A stretch of DNA of 64,000 bases, taken from the NCBI GenBank assembly GCA_017795105.1, contig CP051247.1:6026283-6090282 (forward strand), in the 5' to 3' direction. The notes below the pieces were generated by a model. That model saw only the letters and a program-made list of their open reading frames with translations. It did not search any database and had not been told where the DNA came from. Position 1 is the first letter of the stretch, and each line of letters opens with the position of its first letter. Source of the stretch: Planctomycetaceae bacterium (GTDB lineage: Bacteria; Planctomycetota; Planctomycetia; Planctomycetales; Planctomycetaceae). Shown one piece after another: positions 9,611 to 20,302 of this stretch. The position numbers and the translations under genes are program-made.

Positions 9611-12600
9611 ATGTCGCGCTGGACCTTCCTTTCCAAAACTTCACTCTTCGCTCCGATGTTCCAGGGGATCGCGTTTCGTGCACTGCGGCAGGGGGCGGCC
9701 CGGCGACGTTCACGACAGATGCGCCAAGAACAGGCCATCGGCGTGGGAGATGAGTGTGAAGCCCGCATACTCCTGGCGGCGATCACAGTCGATGACTCTG
9801 GAGGAAGCGACTTCACCACGATTCAGGCCGCCGTGAACGCGGCCGCCGCCGGGGATGTCATCACAGTCAATGACGGCACTTATAACGAGACGGTCTCGCT
9901 GCAGAGCATCGGGGTGGGCGGCACGCTGACGATTCAGGCGGCGAACCCACAGCAGGCCTTCTGGAATGATGCCGGCGCGGCACTCACGGCCAGCGGTATC
10001 ACCGGAAACTTCGTGATCTCAGGCTTTGATCTGGGGACTGCTTCTTTAACCAACGTGACCGGTGTCGTCACTCTGCACGACAATCTGTTCGACAGCGTCT
10101 CCGGTGCCGCAGCCGTGTCTGCGACCGTTACCGGCACGGGCGATATGGGACTTTATGTACTCGATAACGACCTCACGTCGATTTCTTCGGGCCTGGTCGC
10201 GGCGATCGACGTTAATACTGACACTACTGATGGCGGAAGTTTTGATCTGAACATCGAAGCGAATACCTTTACAGGCTTACAATCCAATGGCATTCATGTC
10301 GGTGGAACCACTAACCTAGCTACGAAGGGCGGGACGCTGACAGCACGTGTCACCGACAACGTGTTCAGCGGTCGTCAGGGAGCTGGAGAAGATATTGGGT
10401 TCTTCGTTGGTGGAAACGACAGCAACGACTACTTCGCCTCGATTCTGATCGACAACAACCGCACCAATCTTGCCGGGGTTCCGAGTCAGATTACGGACGC
10501 TCTCTCAATTGATTTCGATGGGACGAATACCACTCTGTATCTGACTGTCGCGAACAATACGTTCAATCATCATGACAACGGCATGTTTATTGATGCGGAT
10601 TCCACTCAAGACGGTGGACTCTTCAATTCTCGTTTCGAGGAAAACACGCTCAATAACATTCAGGAAGAGGGAATCCATATCAGGCCATTCAGTGAACCAG
10701 GAGGAAACCGGGCAGTCTGGAATGCCGTCCTGACAGGGAACACGCTGACAAACATCAACTCCGATCTCAGTGCCGGACATGGTGGGATCGAAATCGAAGT
10801 CGACAACACCAGCGACGCGGATTACACGATCAATCTCGACGTCGTCGGGAACGTTGTTTCGATGGCCGGTGGGAGCCCGGCTGCTTCGTTCCTGGTTGAT
10901 GCGAATTCGACAAATACTGCGACCGTAAACATTGAACGGGACATCGCTTCGAACAACACGGGATCCGTGACCGTTGACGATCCAGGGATGATGGTCACGA
11001 TGCCATCGGCGAATGCGGTGACGGACGATAATGAACTCCGCACGATCTCTGGATTCGTGTTCAACGACAGCAACGAGGACGGCGACCAGACCGGAGAAGA
11101 GGGCGTTGGCGGCGTTCCGGTGACTCTGACCGGCACTCAGGCAATTGGCGGTTTCATTAACCTGACGACCTACACTGACATCAACGGGAATTATTCATTC
11201 CCGTCCGTCGTCCAGCCGAACGGAGCGGGGTACACACTGACTGTCGGCACCACGGCTGAATTTGGCCAGTATACATTGCAGGATGCTGTCGCAGATAGCA
11301 TTGACAGCGATGTGAATCCCGCTAACGGCCAGTTCAATGTGATGTTCGTAGGTGCTGGAACGGCCATCGACGTCGACGCGGGATTAACGGCGTCAATCGC
11401 GGAAGTGAATCTTTCCGTGGACGTGAACAGTGGCACCGAAGCGGCTGGGACAGTTGTTACCGTGACTGCAACCGCAGATGCCGCAGTTTTTGGCGATCAG
11501 ACTGTGGATCTCGGCGTCACCGGCACGGGAATCACGGCGGGGGACTTCACGCTGTCGAACACCGCGATCACCATCCTTGATGGACAGACGACCGGCAGCG
11601 TGACGTTTACGATTCTCGATGATGGCGCGCTGGAACTCACCGAAATCGCCACTCTGACAATCAGCAATCCCTCTGCCCGAATTGAGCTCGGCAGCACAGT
11701 CAGCCAGAACATCACGATTGCCAATAATACTCCCGCAACGCTCGTTGTCGATAACGTCGTCGATGAGAGCGACGGAGACTTTTCGAACGGAGATCTGTCC
11801 CTCCGCGAAGCACTCCTGCTAGCCAACGAGAACGCGGATGCGAACACGATCACGTTCGACAATTCGCTCTCTCAGCAGGCAATCACACTTGCGGGGACCG
11901 AACTGCTCATCAGTACGGAAGTGACAATCCAGGGACTCGGGGCAGAGAATCTTACGATCGATGCCGACGGGCAGTCTCGCGTTTTTCAGATCGACGATGG
12001 AAATGCGGGGAACGAACTCAACGTCAGCATCAGCGGGCTGACGATCACGAACGGGCTCACTCTGAATTCCGATGGCACGGTTAACGCCGGGCGCGGAGGA
12101 GCCATTCATACCTACGAGAATCTTGAGCTCACCGCCGTTCACGTTTCGGACAGTGAGGCCGATTCTGACGGCGGAGGCATCTGGGTTCGCTACGGCGATC
12201 TCGATGTTGTCGACAGTACGATCTCCGGGAATATCGCGAAGTTCCACGGAGGCGGGATCTACAGTCGCTCAAACACGACCACGATTTTCAACAGCACGGT
12301 CTCAGGAAACACATTGACGGCCGGTAACTCCGCGGTCGCCGGCGGCGGAATCTACGGGACCGGGAACACCGTCTCGGTGCAGTTCAGTACGATCACGGGC
12401 AACACGGCTCGGACGGGAGGCGGATTGTTCGGAGTCGATACCTTGTCGCACTCCATTGTCGCCAATAACAGCGCTCCGGTCGGACCGGATATCACCGGAT
12501 CGTTCGTCGCCAATTACACGCTCATCGAAGATCCGACCGATGCCACGATCACGTCTGGCACCGGAAACATCCTCAATGTCGATCCTGACCTGGGAAGCCT

Positions 12601-15600
12601 TCTTGATAATGGAGGCCCGACACCAACCCACGCATTCACATCATCGAGCCCTGCGTTCAATGCCGGGGATCCGACGTTCATGGCCAACGCCGGCGGGGTG
12701 CCCGAGTTTGATCAACGCGGAACCGGATTCAGCCGCGTTGTCGGGACTGCCATCGATCTCGGAGCCTACGAAGCCGCTTATAGCGACCTTTCCGTCACAG
12801 TCTCGGATAGCACTGATCCAATTGGCCCCGGACAAGATGCTGTTTATACCATTGTGTTGACCAACAATGGGCCGAGCGATGTGTCCGGAGTGACGCTCAG
12901 GAATGTGATCTCGTTTCCAGGGATCGTCGACCAGGCGCTGATTACATCGACCAATTTCACTGGTTCGGGATCATTCAGTTCCTTTGAAATTGGCGCCAAC
13001 GGCCCGCTTATCCACGGGATTACACTCACCAGCGGATCAGTCCTCACTGTCTCACTCAACGTATCGATCTTCAGTGGCGGCGGAACCATGACGGTGACGT
13101 CCGATACTCAGGGCGGTTCACCGTTCGATAACAACACCGCGAACAACTCGGATGCGGAAGAGACGCTCGTCATCCCCGAAACCCTGCTCGTCGATCTTGC
13201 CACCGACGAGAATGATGGTGACTATTCAGCCGGCGATCTCTCGCTCCGCGAAGCGATCATCCTGGCGAATATGCTGAACGATGCGAATACGATCACCTTC
13301 GATCCCAGCCTCGACGGCACGGACCTCATACTCTCGATTACTGGTAGCAACGAAGAGTCTGCCGCAACGGGGGATCTGGATATCACGACCGATATCACGA
13401 TCGATGGTCAGGGGCAGGACATCACGATCGACGGCGGAAGTGATCGTGCCACGGGGGGAATGAATGACGGGATTTCCGATCGCGTACTCCATGTGCTGAA
13501 CGGGGGCACGCTGACGCTCGAGGGAATCTCGGTCCGCGGAGGTCTGGCCGCTGACGGAGCAGGACTGACGGTGAATTCGGGTGGGGCCGCGACTCTCAAT
13601 CGCTCTGAAGTGGTCGACAATCTTTCGTTCTTATTTGGTGGCGGAATCGCCGTCTATGGAGATCTGACCGTTCTGGAATCGAGCGTGTCTGGCAATGTCT
13701 CCTCCGATGATGGCGGCGGAATGTACATCAGTCCGTCTGGGACCGCCGAAATCTCGAGCTCGACGATCTCAGGAAACTCTGCGACGGATTACGGTGGGGG
13801 AATTGTCAATATTGGAAACCTGTCCGTTATCAATACGACCATTTCGGGAAATCAGGCGCGCGATGGCAGCGCCATCGCGAACGGGGCAACTTCAGCTCTG
13901 ACGAACTCAACCGTTTATCTGAATGAAGCAAGCAACGGCGAAGCCAGTCTCACCAGTCTTGCAGGCACGTTCACGCTCAACAACACCATTGTCTCTGGAA
14001 GTGTTGGTGGAGATCTCTCCGGGAGTTTCTATGGTTCCCACAACCTCATCGAAGACGGTCAGAACCTGAACAGCCTGACAAACACCGTGACCGGTGCCCC
14101 AAACCTGGGCCCATTGCAGGACAATGGCGGGCCGACCCTGACTCATGCGCTCCTGGGGGGATCGCCAGCCTTTAACGCCGGAAACGATGCTCTCGCGATC
14201 GATGCCGATTCCAATCCGCTGACGACCGATCAACGGGGCACGGGTTTTGATCGCGTTGTCGGCACGGTCGACATCGGAGCGTTCGAGGTTGACGCACTCG
14301 CCGATGCTGTGCGGTACGGATCGTCAAACAGCGACACGTTCAATGTCTTTCTGGACGGTGCGGATCTGGTCGTGGAACTCAACACTGTCGAGATCTTTCG
14401 GCAGGATCTCGGTTTCACCGACTCGCTCACCTTATACGGCCTGGATGGAGACGACACTTTTAACGTCGATCATTCCGGCGGGATCGTCAGCATCCCAATT
14501 ATCATCGCGGGAAATTCGCAAACCGGCACACCGGGTGATGTCCTTAATGTCTCTGGGGGTTCGTTCACCGATGTCGTCTACGGCTTCACGAACGCCAACG
14601 ATGGTTCGATCAATTACGACGGCTCGTTGATCACCTACACCGGGCTCGAACCGATTACTGATACCTCGACCGCAGTCAATCGCACCTTCGAGTTCAATGG
14701 AGCAGCGGAAACGATTCAGCTGTCGGACGATGGGGACGTCGGCGACGGAGAGCTTCTGATCGATTCCACGCTCGGCGAATCGGTCGTTTTCGCGGCTCCA
14801 ACCGGTACGCTGCGGATTGATTCCACCACCGGCAGCGGAGTCGACGAGATCGAAGTTCTCGGAGTCGATTCCACGTTCTCGGCCAACCTGACCATCGTCG
14901 GAGATAGCGACAGCGGTGAAGAAGATACCGTGACGATCCAGACCAACGCTCTCGATCTTGGCAGCGGGAACCTGGATGTGACCGCGAATGAAATTGTGGT
15001 CACGACCGATGTCACGACGACGGGGAGTGTGTTGATGACAGCCGGTTCGGGGATCGGGATTGCCGGAGCGATTGAGACGGCAGGCAGCAGCGCCATTCAG
15101 CTCGACGCTGATGTTGAGATCAACATCCTGTCCGGCTCCCTGACAACTGCAGGGGGCGCCATCACGTTGAATGCGAACGTCTCAGGCACCGCAACCGGCG
15201 AGAGCGATGGGATCAACATCGTCATGGGGACGATCTCAACGGCGACAGGGGCGATCACACTCACCGGAGTTGGCGGTGATACCGATGACAGTAACGGGAT
15301 CCGCGTGCTGAATGGAACCGTCGTTGAGTCGACCGGGAGCGGCACGATAACGATCGATGGGACGGGGAAGGCGACCGGCAGCGGTGTGGTGATTGCCCTG
15401 GCCGATACGCAGGTCAGTTCCGTGACGGGGGCGATCTCCATCACCGGAAACAGTGCTGGTCCCGAAGGTGTCTACATTGGTTACGGAGCAAGCGTTGTTT
15501 CGACCGGAACTGACGCCAGCGCAGCCACGATTACGATCAGTGGCACGAACGTCGGTGGTGACGACGGCATCTACATGTCGGGCGAGAACACGACCGTCAG

Positions 15601-18600
15601 TTCGGTCAGTGGGAATATCTCCATCACCGGCGAAACCAACGGATACAATGGTGTCTACATCGGCGATGGGGCAAAGGTTCAATCGACCGGCACGGACAGC
15701 AACGCCGCGACGATTTCCATCGGTGGAACAACGACCGGCACGTCTTCCGGCGGCGGTGGTGAGTACGTGAACGGAGTCTGGCTGTATGGAGCAGATACGG
15801 AAGTCAGTTCGGTCAGCGGACTGATCACGATCACCGGGAACAGCACCGGAGATAACGGCGTCTACGTCGACAGCTACGCGACTGTCCGTTCGTCTGGGAC
15901 GGGGGCGATGGCGGCTCCAATCACAATCACCGGAACGGCCACCGGCGATTCCGATGATGGGGTCGAGATCAGCTACGACGCGCTGATCGAGTCGATCGAC
16001 GGCAAGATTACGATCACAGGGAATTCGGAAAGCGATGATGGAGTGAACCTGCAGACGGGAGGCATCATCCGTTCGACGGGAACCGGAGCAAACGCTGCTG
16101 AGATCTCGATCATGGGAACGGGGACAGCTGCCACCGCAGACGATGGCATCGATCTCGACAATCTGTTCCAGATCACGTCAACGGCTGGAAATATCGAATT
16201 GATCGGAACAACAGCTGGCGATCGAGGAGTGACCGCCGGTGGAGGTGTTATCGCAACGGACGGAACGGCCTCGGTGACAATCGAAGGCACCGGCGGTGCC
16301 ACGAGCCCTGGCGACGGAGTCAATCTGGACTTCGCGACTCAGATTGACCTGACCGGAACGGGAAATCTCAGCGTTACCGGGACATCGTCATCCGGAGAGG
16401 AGATTCGCATCGCACTGGGAGCTCTTGGCTTTATCAGAGTCGATGGCGGAATCGCGACCTTCAACAGCAACGTCCTCCTGGCGGAAGACAGCGACATCGA
16501 AGGGCTCACGATTGATTTTCTGGATGGTGTCTCGGGATCAAACAACTTGACCGTAAGTCCGACTGGCACGGTCACGCTCGCTGCGTTGACGACTTCTGAT
16601 TTCACGGGCACTGTTACGATCCAGTCCGGCACCCTCCTTGTTCTCGGCGATGTGACAGATACTGCTGCGGCAATTACGATCGCCAATGGCGCAACTCTGG
16701 CCGGAACAGGGGCGATTCAGGCTCAGGTAACGATCGAGAACGGTGGTACCCTCGCTCCGGGACAATCGCCGGGCCAGCTCGGAACAGGGGATGTCACGCT
16801 GGAGTCCGGTTCAACATTCGACGTCGAGATCAATGGTGCGACTGCCGGAACACAATACGATCAGGTGCAGGTGAACGGTGCGAATCGAACCGTCACGTTG
16901 AACGGTGCGACATTGTCGGTGACGATCGATAGCGGTTACACACCCGCGGAAGGGACAACGTTCGTTCTCATCGACAATGTCGAGGCGAGCTCAACGGTGA
17001 CGGGGACATTCGCGGCCCTCGCGGAAGGGGACAGCGTCACGATCGATGGCTACGTGTTCCTAGTTTCCTATGCTGACGGAACAGACGGAAACGATGTCAC
17101 GCTAACCCTGTCTTCAACGCCGGTCCTTGCGGCTCAGAACTTCAACGCGGCAGAGAATCAGACGTCCATTGGAACGGTGGTCGCAACCGATCCGGACCTC
17201 CCCAACGACATGCTGACATTCTCATTGACCGGCGGCGGAGCCGATGCGGCTCGATTCTCGATCACTTCCGGCGGGGTTCTAACGTTTCTTACCGCTCCGA
17301 ACTTCGAGACTCCCGCAGACTCGAATACCGACAATGTCTATGAAGTCGAAGTCCAGGTTGAAGATGCCTACGGCAACAGCACGATGGCCACGATGCTGGT
17401 CACTGTAACGGACGTCAATGAAGCCGCCACGCTTACTGTCTCGAATGTCACGAGTACCATTCCGCAGAACGTGAACAATTCGGCTCGCATCTTTGTCGAA
17501 GAGTTTGTTCTTACGGATGTCGATGCCGGAATGCAGGCGAACAATGTCACGCTCGCCGGGGCGGATGCGGGGTTGTTCGAGATCGATGGCAATCGAATCT
17601 ATCTGATTGCCAACGCTGGTCTCAACGCGGCTTCGAACCCCACGCTGGACGTTCAGATTGTTCTGGATGACGCGACCATCGGCAGTGGTCCGGAGGCGGT
17701 GGTTGATATCTCCATGATTGTGACCGATCCAGACGCGAATCCTCTGCCGGAGTTGGGTACGTCGTTTATCGGGATGACCAACGGCAACTGGTGGCTCGGC
17801 CAGGGCGATGCGAACGGGGACTACAACACCACTCTGGCTGCACAGACCAACTTCGATCCCGCTGACATCACGCAGTCGTTCCAGGGAGACTTCACCGGGG
17901 ATGGACTCGAAGATACCGCGATTTTGCTGACGAACGGTGAATTGTACGTCGGTGCGGCGACACAGAACGGTGAGTTCGTCTTCAGTCTTTGGACGACCCT
18001 GCGAACCTATGGAATCAAGACGCTGCAGATCGGCGACTTCAATGCCGATGGAATGGCCGACATCGTGGGGGCTTTCGAGTCAGGCACTCGGGCTCGGTTG
18101 TGGGTCTTCGAATCGACGGGCACGGAGTTCTTGCCCGATGAGTATCGCCTCTACAACGACTACGCGGGCATTCAGACCACGCTGGTCGGGAACTTCGATG
18201 GAATCAATGGTGACGATCTGGCGATCATGAACGATGCCGGCGTCTGGTGGGTGGCCAAATCGGACATCGCTGGAACCGAGTTCCGCTACGGGGATGCCTG
18301 GGAACAGTGGGACAGCAGTCGCACGATTACGAACTTCAACGTGGGGGACTTCAACGGCGACGATGTGGACGACATCCTGGGCGTCTTTGATATCCCACTT
18401 GATCCCAACAGGCAGTCGATCGTCGTCGGACTCTCCAGTGGCAGCGGATTCGATTCGAAGGTCTGGCGGAAAGTTCCCGTTGATGGTTCGCTGGATGCCT
18501 TCCTGATCGGAGACTTCGACGGCGATGACAACGATGATTTCGCCCTGCTGGACAACTCCGGCAACTGGCGGACTGGTCTGGCTGATCCGACCAATGAGCG

Positions 18601-18910
18601 ATTCGTCGACGCGAACTGGGGAATGTCATTGATCTCCGGCTCGATCAGCACCATTAGCATCGGGGACACGAACAACGATGGACTGGCCGATATTCTTGTG
18701 CGGACCGACGCGAATCTCTGGCAGTCAGCCGAGTCGACCGGTACGACATTCAACACGAGAACGATCGAACAATGGAGCCCGACCGCGACCTGGCATAGCG
18801 TCCAGATCGGAAGCTTCGCCGCGGCTCCGCCTTCCGTAGCAACCGATGTTGCAGAGACTGACGAAGTCTTCGGCGACGCCGGATTCCTGGATCTGCTCTA
18901 CGGCGGTTAA
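9611..18910 (+). CDS. Giant multidomain surface protein with LEPR-XLL-type N-terminus
   Basis: I choose the ATG at 9611 because it begins a basic leader ending in ECEARILLAA (residues 48-57), a variant of the planctomycete LEPR-XLL tag. This gives 3,099 residues. Domains in order: pectate-lyase-like beta-helix (about 60-465); SdrD B-like segment (GFVFNDSNEDGD, about 477-597); Calx-beta-like (597-708); two CSLREA-type openings (DLSLREA) each leading to a choice-of-anchor-like repeat ending QRGTGF...GA(Y/F)E (711-1057 and 1190-1560), with a DUF11-like domain between; a GNxITITGNS-type repeat array (about 1876-2260); autotransporter-type strand repeats ending LAPGQSPGQLG (2265-2504); two cadherin-like repeats (2501-2711); and six FG-GAP loops such as GDFNGDDVDDI (2716-3074). 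No sortase or PEP-CTERM-type tail is visible. It is probably exported for adhesion or as envelope matrix. An in-frame TTG-type start at 9278 is less likely. Confidence 0.88.
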   Translation: MSRWTFLSKTSLFAPMFQGIAFRALRQGAARRRSRQMRQEQAIGVGDECEARILLAAITVDDSGGSDFTTIQAAVNAAAAGDVITVNDGTYNETVSLQSIGVGGTLTIQAANPQQAFWNDAGAALTASGITGNFVISGFDLGTASLTNVTGVVTLHDNLFDSVSGAAAVSATVTGTGDMGLYVLDNDLTSISSGLVAAIDVNTDTTDGGSFDLNIEANTFTGLQSNGIHVGGTTNLATKGGTLTARVTDNVFSGRQGAGEDIGFFVGGNDSNDYFASILIDNNRTNLAGVPSQITDALSIDFDGTNTTLYLTVANNTFNHHDNGMFIDADSTQDGGLFNSRFEENTLNNIQEEGIHIRPFSEPGGNRAVWNAVLTGNTLTNINSDLSAGHGGIEIEVDNTSDADYTINLDVVGNVVSMAGGSPAASFLVDANSTNTATVNIERDIASNNTGSVTVDDPGMMVTMPSANAVTDDNELRTISGFVFNDSNEDGDQTGEEGVGGVPVTLTGTQAIGGFINLTTYTDINGNYSFPSVVQPNGAGYTLTVGTTAEFGQYTLQDAVADSIDSDVNPANGQFNVMFVGAGTAIDVDAGLTASIAEVNLSVDVNSGTEAAGTVVTVTATADAAVFGDQTVDLGVTGTGITAGDFTLSNTAITILDGQTTGSVTFTILDDGALELTEIATLTISNPSARIELGSTVSQNITIANNTPATLVVDNVVDESDGDFSNGDLSLREALLLANENADANTITFDNSLSQQAITLAGTELLISTEVTIQGLGAENLTIDADGQSRVFQIDDGNAGNELNVSISGLTITNGLTLNSDGTVNAGRGGAIHTYENLELTAVHVSDSEADSDGGGIWVRYGDLDVVDSTISGNIAKFHGGGIYSRSNTTTIFNSTVSGNTLTAGNSAVAGGGIYGTGNTVSVQFSTITGNTARTGGGLFGVDTLSHSIVANNSAPVGPDITGSFVANYTLIEDPTDATITSGTGNILNVDPDLGSLLDNGGPTPTHAFTSSSPAFNAGDPTFMANAGGVPEFDQRGTGFSRVVGTAIDLGAYEAAYSDLSVTVSDSTDPIGPGQDAVYTIVLTNNGPSDVSGVTLRNVISFPGIVDQALITSTNFTGSGSFSSFEIGANGPLIHGITLTSGSVLTVSLNVSIFSGGGTMTVTSDTQGGSPFDNNTANNSDAEETLVIPETLLVDLATDENDGDYSAGDLSLREAIILANMLNDANTITFDPSLDGTDLILSITGSNEESAATGDLDITTDITIDGQGQDITIDGGSDRATGGMNDGISDRVLHVLNGGTLTLEGISVRGGLAADGAGLTVNSGGAATLNRSEVVDNLSFLFGGGIAVYGDLTVLESSVSGNVSSDDGGGMYISPSGTAEISSSTISGNSATDYGGGIVNIGNLSVINTTISGNQARDGSAIANGATSALTNSTVYLNEASNGEASLTSLAGTFTLNNTIVSGSVGGDLSGSFYGSHNLIEDGQNLNSLTNTVTGAPNLGPLQDNGGPTLTHALLGGSPAFNAGNDALAIDADSNPLTTDQRGTGFDRVVGTVDIGAFEVDALADAVRYGSSNSDTFNVFLDGADLVVELNTVEIFRQDLGFTDSLTLYGLDGDDTFNVDHSGGIVSIPIIIAGNSQTGTPGDVLNVSGGSFTDVVYGFTNANDGSINYDGSLITYTGLEPITDTSTAVNRTFEFNGAAETIQLSDDGDVGDGELLIDSTLGESVVFAAPTGTLRIDSTTGSGVDEIEVLGVDSTFSANLTIVGDSDSGEEDTVTIQTNALDLGSGNLDVTANEIVVTTDVTTTGSVLMTAGSGIGIAGAIETAGSSAIQLDADVEINILSGSLTTAGGAITLNANVSGTATGESDGINIVMGTISTATGAITLTGVGGDTDDSNGIRVLNGTVVESTGSGTITIDGTGKATGSGVVIALADTQVSSVTGAISITGNSAGPEGVYIGYGASVVSTGTDASAATITISGTNVGGDDGIYMSGENTTVSSVSGNISITGETNGYNGVYIGDGAKVQSTGTDSNAATISIGGTTTGTSSGGGGEYVNGVWLYGADTEVSSVSGLITITGNSTGDNGVYVDSYATVRSSGTGAMAAPITITGTATGDSDDGVEISYDALIESIDGKITITGNSESDDGVNLQTGGIIRSTGTGANAAEISIMGTGTAATADDGIDLDNLFQITSTAGNIELIGTTAGDRGVTAGGGVIATDGTASVTIEGTGGATSPGDGVNLDFATQIDLTGTGNLSVTGTSSSGEEIRIALGALGFIRVDGGIATFNSNVLLAEDSDIEGLTIDFLDGVSGSNNLTVSPTGTVTLAALTTSDFTGTVTIQSGTLLVLGDVTDTAAAITIANGATLAGTGAIQAQVTIENGGTLAPGQSPGQLGTGDVTLESGSTFDVEINGATAGTQYDQVQVNGANRTVTLNGATLSVTIDSGYTPAEGTTFVLIDNVEASSTVTGTFAALAEGDSVTIDGYVFLVSYADGTDGNDVTLTLSSTPVLAAQNFNAAENQTSIGTVVATDPDLPNDMLTFSLTGGGADAARFSITSGGVLTFLTAPNFETPADSNTDNVYEVEVQVEDAYGNSTMATMLVTVTDVNEAATLTVSNVTSTIPQNVNNSARIFVEEFVLTDVDAGMQANNVTLAGADAGLFEIDGNRIYLIANAGLNAASNPTLDVQIVLDDATIGSGPEAVVDISMIVTDPDANPLPELGTSFIGMTNGNWWLGQGDANGDYNTTLAAQTNFDPADITQSFQGDFTGDGLEDTAILLTNGELYVGAATQNGEFVFSLWTTLRTYGIKTLQIGDFNADGMADIVGAFESGTRARLWVFESTGTEFLPDEYRLYNDYAGIQTTLVGNFDGINGDDLAIMNDAGVWWVAKSDIAGTEFRYGDAWEQWDSSRTITNFNVGDFNGDDVDDILGVFDIPLDPNRQSIVVGLSSGSGFDSKVWRKVPVDGSLDAFLIGDFDGDDNDDFALLDNSGNWRTGLADPTNERFVDANWGMSLISGSISTISIGDTNNDGLADILVRTDANLWQSAESTGTTFNTRTIEQWSPTATWHSVQIGSFAAAPPSVATDVAETDEVFGDAGFLDLLYGG
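15235..16390 (+). repeat. Composite tandem protein repeat inside the giant surface protein
   Basis: About six units of 55-65 residues follow each other. Each unit has a VSSVSGxITITGNS-like strand, a GVY-x(7)-V-x-STGT turn and an A-x-I-x-I-x-G strand ending in DDG(V/I). The units differ clearly at the DNA level, so this is an old repeat. It probably forms a filamentous-haemagglutinin-like beta-helix. Confidence 0.65.
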
Positions 18911-18989
18911 GCGATAAGACAACACGGGCCAGGCAGTTCGGTGCGAAACACCCGCATCCCCCGGGCGACGAATCGTCAATGTTTCATCA

Positions 18990-19952
18990 TCAGTGATGCG
19001 CCGCCGACTTGTCCGTTGAAGGAAGCAGGCGTTTCACACCGGTGACGATCAACAGAACGATCGATCCGGCCACGAGGCCGATGATCGCGTTGAGCAGCAT
19101 TTCCGTTACGCTGGCGAGAACGACGCCGACCGTGGCGATCTCTGCGGCATGATGGACGCCTTCCTCGATGAGATGATGCAGAACCGGAATACCGTGCCCG
19201 ATGATTCCGCCACCAACCAGGAACATCGCTGCCGTTCCGGCGATCGACAGAAACTTCATCAGATAGGGAGCTGTTGTCAGGATCCCGTAGCCGAGCTTCT
19301 GCTTGAAGGTCGACTCAGGTCCTTCCGGCCCCGATTTCACGAGCCGTGTTCCGAGGTCGTCCAGCTTCACAATACCGGCGACAAGTCCATAGACGCCGAC
19401 CGTCATCAACATCGAGATGGAAACCAGAACCAGTAATTGCGTGAGAAACGGCGAACTGGTCACCGTTCCCAATGTGATCACAATGATCTCCGCCGAGAGG
19501 ATGAAGTCAGTCCGAATGGCGCCTTTGATCTTCTGCTTTTCCAAGGCGACCATATCGATCTCGGGCTTGACGACGGCTTCGTGCAGTTCCTTTTCATGAG
19601 CTTTCGCCTCGGCGGAATGAAGGAACTTATGGGCCAGTTTCTCGCATCCCTCGTAGCAGAGGTAGAGCCCGCCGATCATCAACAGGCTGACGATCACCCA
19701 CCCCGGCGTAAACGCGCTCAACGCCAGCGCTACTGGCACCAGAATCGCCTTGTTGACGAGCGATCCCTTCGCTACGGCCCACACCACAGGCAGTTCCCGA
19801 CTGGCATCGACGCCAGAGACCTGCTGAGCATTGAGAGCCAGATCGTCGCCCAGCACACCAGCCGTCTTCTTGGCCGCAACTTTGGTCAGGACAGCAATGT
19901 CGTCGAGAATCGTCGTGATGTCGTCGAGCAACATCAACAAGCCGCTTGCCAT
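18990..19952 (-). CDS. DUF808 family inner membrane protein (YedI-like)
   Basis: This is a 320-residue membrane protein. Its N-terminus (MASGLLMLLDDITTILDDIA followed by TKVAAKKTAGVLGDDLALNA) is the hallmark of the DUF808 family, which includes E. coli YedI. Several transmembrane helices follow, including VVWAVAKGSLVNK and the glycine-rich GGGIIGHGIPVLHH stretch. The function of the family is not established. An AAGGAAA ribosome site precedes the ATG. The gene converges on the giant protein with only 79 bases between the stops. Confidence 0.88.
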   Translation of the reverse strand: MASGLLMLLDDITTILDDIAVLTKVAAKKTAGVLGDDLALNAQQVSGVDASRELPVVWAVAKGSLVNKAILVPVALALSAFTPGWVIVSLLMIGGLYLCYEGCEKLAHKFLHSAEAKAHEKELHEAVVKPEIDMVALEKQKIKGAIRTDFILSAEIIVITLGTVTSSPFLTQLLVLVSISMLMTVGVYGLVAGIVKLDDLGTRLVKSGPEGPESTFKQKLGYGILTTAPYLMKFLSIAGTAAMFLVGGGIIGHGIPVLHHLIEEGVHHAAEIATVGVVLASVTEMLLNAIIGLVAGSIVLLIVTGVKRLLPSTDKSAAHH

Positions 19953-20302
19953 GCGTTTCCTTTCGAGCGGAATCTTCGTGGGAGACCGTATGGCGGGAAG
20001 TGTAGCAGCGGACGTGGCGACCGTGTACCGAAACCAAACTTCGAGGAGGGAAGTCGATCCGGCAGATCTTAGCGAAAGAGAGCTCTTGTCCTCGCCAAGC
20101 CCGCCGTCCGTTACAGGCGATGAATACGAGCGTCAGGCGTGCGCGACGGAACAATCATCACAATCAGACGTCCTGTAAGAAGAGGCTTTCACTTCTCAGG
20201 GGCCGCTCTCGATGCAGGGCTGAAGCTGGGACCTGTTTTTGACAGAGCTGTTTTTGGAACTAGGTTTGAGAATACGTTACGTTTCTCAATTGAAGAAGTT
20301 CC
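19953..20302. other. Divergent intergenic region, DUF808 / acyltransferase
   Basis: No gene is seen here. It should contain divergent promoters. On + a TTGACA hexamer at 20239-20244 is followed after 16 bases by TAGGTT, a weak -35/-10 pair about 35 bases before the next start. Nothing else stands out. Confidence 0.35.

Noticed and set aside
15235..16390. CRISPR array or DNA satellite
   Set aside because: The repeats are conserved only at protein level, differ in DNA sequence and lie within one open frame.
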